Of a stretch of DNA of 7,712 nucleotides, positions 7,043-7,712 are shown piece by piece. The stretch comes from Phycisphaerales bacterium UBA966 (GTDB lineage: Bacteria > Planctomycetota > Phycisphaerae > Phycisphaerales > SM1A02). The position numbers and the translations under genes are program-made. The notes beneath the pieces were generated by a model, which was given only the letters and a program-made list of their open reading frames with translations, was not told where the DNA came from and searched no databases. The stretch spans positions 1-7,712 of the forward strand of contig DBCE01000058.1 of the NCBI GenBank assembly GCA_002292895.1. Reading direction: 5' to 3'. Numbering within the stretch: position 1 is the stretch's first letter; each line of letters opens with the position of its first letter.

Positions 7043-7712
7043 TCATGCAGCAAACATGGCTTCCACGAACCGATCGGGGTCGAACGGCTGCACATCGTCG
7101 GGCGTTTCGCCAACTCCCACGAGTTTCACGGGCACGTCAAGGGCATCGCGGATCGCAACCACAATGCCACCTTTCGCAGTGCCATCAAGCTTGGCTAAGA
7201 AGATTCCACTGACATCACATGCCGCCTTGAAGGCCGTGGCCTGCAACACTGCGTTCTGACCGCTGGTGGCATCAAGCACCAGGAGAATTTCGTGTGGCGC
7301 TCCAGGAATCTTCTTGGCGAGAACATTCCTGATCTTGGTCAGTTGTCGCATCAGATTGTCTTGCGTGTGCAAGCGACCTGCCGTGTCGACCAGCAGGACA
7401 TCAACTCCGCGCGCAATCGCTGCGTCCGCTGCATCAAACGCCACGGCTGCCGGATCCGCTCCTTGCGCGCCCTTCACCAAGTCCACGCCCAGGCGTCGCG
7501 ACCATGTTTCCAGCTGCGCCACGGCACCCGCGCGAAATGTATCAGCGGCGGCCAACAACACACTGCGACCATCATCCTTGAGGCTCTTGGCAATCTTGGC
7601 AACGCTGGTGGTCTTTCCAGCACCATTGATCCCGACCACAAGTACGACCGTTGGCTTGGAAGCCGCCACAGCAATCTCGCGCGAACCAGATGCAAGGCGT
7701 GATTTCAATCGA
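7043..7712 (-). CDS. ftsY: Signal recognition particle receptor FtsY, C-terminal NG domain (5' end outside window)
   Basis: FtsY is the membrane-associated GTPase that receives ribosome-SRP complexes and hands nascent membrane proteins to the translocon. The frame is open to the right edge, so the A region and most of the N domain are missing; a TTG near the edge (7708) is not the true start. Counting from that codon, the visible 221 residues hold the G1 P-loop GINGAGKTT at 26-34, the DTFRAGAVAQL block at 56-66, G3 DTAGR at 108-112, LDATSGQNA at 145-153, the G4 segment AKLDGTAKGG at 172-181 and the closing GVGETPDDVQPFDPDRFV. The DTFRA and GQNA signatures and the C-terminal ending fit FtsY rather than Ffh, which would carry an M domain here. 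G4 reads AKLD where TKLD is most usual, a mild change. The stop is TGA at 7043-7045. The pilin gene follows 15 bases later, so it probably shares the transcript. Confidence 0.96.
   Translation of the reverse strand, partial: RLKSRLASGSREIAVAASKPTVVLVVGINGAGKTTSVAKIAKSLKDDGRSVLLAAADTFRAGAVAQLETWSRRLGVDLVKGAQGADPAAVAFDAADAAIARGVDVLLVDTAGRLHTQDNLMRQLTKIRNVLAKKIPGAPHEILLVLDATSGQNAVLQATAFKAACDVSGIFLAKLDGTAKGGIVVAIRDALDVPVKLVGVGETPDDVQPFDPDRFVEAMFAA

Overview
The window carries ordinary bacterial housekeeping genes and is densely packed, with no gene-free stretch longer than 75 bases. The LeuRS sequence (the GGVDLYVGG block before LLYARFWHK), the FolC start (RPDFERLRPAKYGEETFKLD) and a prepilin with a CPSD/SY core all resemble proteins I associate with Planctomycetota, perhaps Phycisphaerae. 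This placement rests on recognition only; no search was run. The DNA is moderately GC-rich. I see no insertion sequence, phage gene, CRISPR array, rRNA or tRNA gene.

Layout: positions 1-1104 on the + strand hold the 3' end of leuS (leucyl-tRNA synthetase), cut by the left edge. All other genes lie on the - strand. In transcription order from the right edge they are: ftsY (SRP receptor GTPase, 5' end cut by the window), a prepilin-like gene 15 bases later, a single-pass membrane protein of unknown function, hrpB (DEAH-box RNA helicase), and, after a 75-base gap, folC. The folC and leuS stop codons meet tail to tail with 12 bases between them.

The three middle genes are tightly joined. The pilin stop overlaps the membrane-protein start (ATGA), and the membrane-protein stop overlaps the hrpB start (GTGA). 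This points to one transcript with translational coupling. FtsY brings signal-recognition-particle cargo to the membrane, and pilin-like proteins with strongly hydrophobic N-termini are plausible cargo, so ftsY-pilin-membrane protein may be a meaningful group. That is inference.

The most unusual feature is in FolC. A complete folate-synthase core of about 445 residues follows a stretch of about 175 residues rich in Ala, Thr, Lys and Val, strongly basic and nearly free of acidic residues, resembling a histone-H1-type tail. I found no clear new system such as a defence locus or mobile element. The findings concern the FolC tail, the coupled pilin/membrane/helicase genes, an apparent repeat in the unknown protein and a small LeuRS insert.
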